64,000 nt of DNA from Aquaspirillum sp. LM1 (GTDB taxonomy: Bacteria > Pseudomonadota > Gammaproteobacteria > Burkholderiales > Aquaspirillaceae): contig NZ_CP019509.1 in assembly GCF_002002905.1 (NCBI RefSeq), forward strand, positions 3,343,001 through 3,407,000. The letters run 5' to 3'. Of this stretch, positions 62,465 through 64,000 are shown piece after piece. The notes beneath the pieces are model-generated. The model did not search any database. It was not told the origin of the DNA and saw only the letters and a program-made list of their open reading frames with translations. The translations under genes were made by a program, and so were the position numbers. Within the stretch, counting starts at the first letter, position 1, and each line of letters starts with the position of its first letter.

Positions 62465-62492
62465 AAGGCCACCGTCTGTGAACGGTGGCCTT
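62465..62492 (-). terminator. Terminator of the atp operon
   Basis: AAGGCCACCGT/ACGGTGGCCTT, 11-bp stem with six-base loop, followed on the minus strand by a T run. It lies between atpC and glmU. Confidence 0.93.
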
Positions 62493-62528
62493 GAACCGGC
62501 AGGCTGCCCAAGTGGGCAGCAGCCTGTT

Positions 62529-62954
62529 TTAGTGTACCCGCTTGCGCAGGTATTCGAGCGCGTGCAGCTCGGCAATTGCCGCCTTGAGGGCTGCGCGAGC
62601 CTGCGCAGTCTCTTGGTCATCGGTGGCCTTGGACAGCGCCGCCTCGGCATCGCGTTTGGCAGTCTGCGCGCGTTGCTCGTCGAGCTCCTCGCCGCGAATC
62701 GCCGTATCGGCAAGCACGGTAATGAGATTGGGCTGCACTTCCATCATGCCACCCGACACCACCACCAGCACTTCTTTGGCCTGGCCCGGTACGCGGATGC
62801 GCAGCGAGCCGGGCTTGATACGGGTCAGTAGCGGCACGTGACGGGGATAAACGCCAATCTCGCCCATTTCGGCGGGAGCCACGAGAAACTCGGCTTCGCC
62901 GGAATAGATTTGCGCTTCGGCGCTGACCACGTCAACATGCATCGTACTAGCCAT
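62529..62954 (-). CDS. atpC: ATP synthase epsilon subunit
   Basis: A 141-residue subunit of the F1 central stalk that couples rotation and inhibits ATP hydrolysis. The beta-sandwich starts MHVDVVSAEAQIYSGEAEFL and has ARHVPLLTRIKPGSLRI (with PRH); the C-terminal helical hairpin follows. AGGGG precedes the ATG four codons before MHVD. It follows atpD directly and ends at a strong terminator. Confidence 0.97.
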   Translation of the reverse strand: MASTMHVDVVSAEAQIYSGEAEFLVAPAEMGEIGVYPRHVPLLTRIKPGSLRIRVPGQAKEVLVVVSGGMMEVQPNLITVLADTAIRGEELDEQRAQTAKRDAEAALSKATDDQETAQARAALKAAIAELHALEYLRKRVH

Positions 62955-62969
62955 AACAAGCCCCTTCCA

Positions 62970-64000
<1,031 letters not shown>

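Overview
The window looks like chromosomal DNA of a high-GC betaproteobacterium, most likely Neisseriales/Chromobacteriaceae. This is inferred from gene order and repeats: ilvC-ilvH-ilvI next to a sigma factor-DUF3619-DUF3106-RDD block, psd-pssA-leuA, dusB-fis-purH-purD, glmS-glmU-atpC-atpD, and 20-bp repeats of the neisserial dRS3 form (ATTCCC-N8-GGGAAT). Nothing in the sequence itself names a species.

Layout. 0-8 kb: chemotaxis genes on the minus strand (STAS protein-CheA-MCP-CheW, and CheY-MCP) with an XRE regulator between them. 8-13.7 kb: a mobile-element zone. Two IS200/IS605-type tnpB elements with probable omega RNAs lie here. The first is bounded by the 3' halves of two unrelated genes (a sensor kinase and an ABC ATPase), which points to a deletion. 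A split chromate transporter and a hairpin-dense intergenic segment lie between the elements. 13.8-17.8 kb: histidine genes hisG-(LysE-type exporter)-hisD-hisC. 18-32 kb: a surface/glycan locus containing a TPR-beta-barrel outer membrane protein, a FecR-domain exported protein, a GT4 glycosyltransferase, a 1738-residue protein fusing TPR, OGT/SPINDLY-like, GT2 and GT4 modules, and five SAM methyltransferases. The locus is interrupted near 30.5-31 kb by degraded insertion-sequence ends. 32-33.7 kb: a diguanylate cyclase. 33.8-37.2 kb: branched-chain amino acid synthesis. 37.5-42.8 kb: ECF sigma factor block, SCO protein, YcgR-like PilZ protein, psd and pssA. 43-44.8 kb: leuA with an unusual in-frame N-terminal helix-turn-helix. 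45-48.3 kb: AhpD-like protein, AcuI-type reductase, TetR regulator with two matching operators, and an EamA exporter. 48.3-51.7 kb: a frameshifted IS630, a truncated Rpn-type gene and an IS110-family element. 51.7-56 kb: purD, purH, fis, dusB. 56-58.4 kb: three lipoproteins including a FlgO-family member. 58.4-64 kb: rnpB, glmS, glmU, and the end of the atp operon (atpD runs off the window).

The most unusual items are the tri-catalytic glycosyltransferase and its exported-protein neighbours; the HTH-LeuA continuous reading frame with an upstream 14-bp inverted repeat; three tnpB/omega RNA ends, one a solo omega RNA fragment, with stem-preserving differences; and the row of hairpins at 11.98-12.20 kb. 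Most other genes are conserved housekeeping genes.
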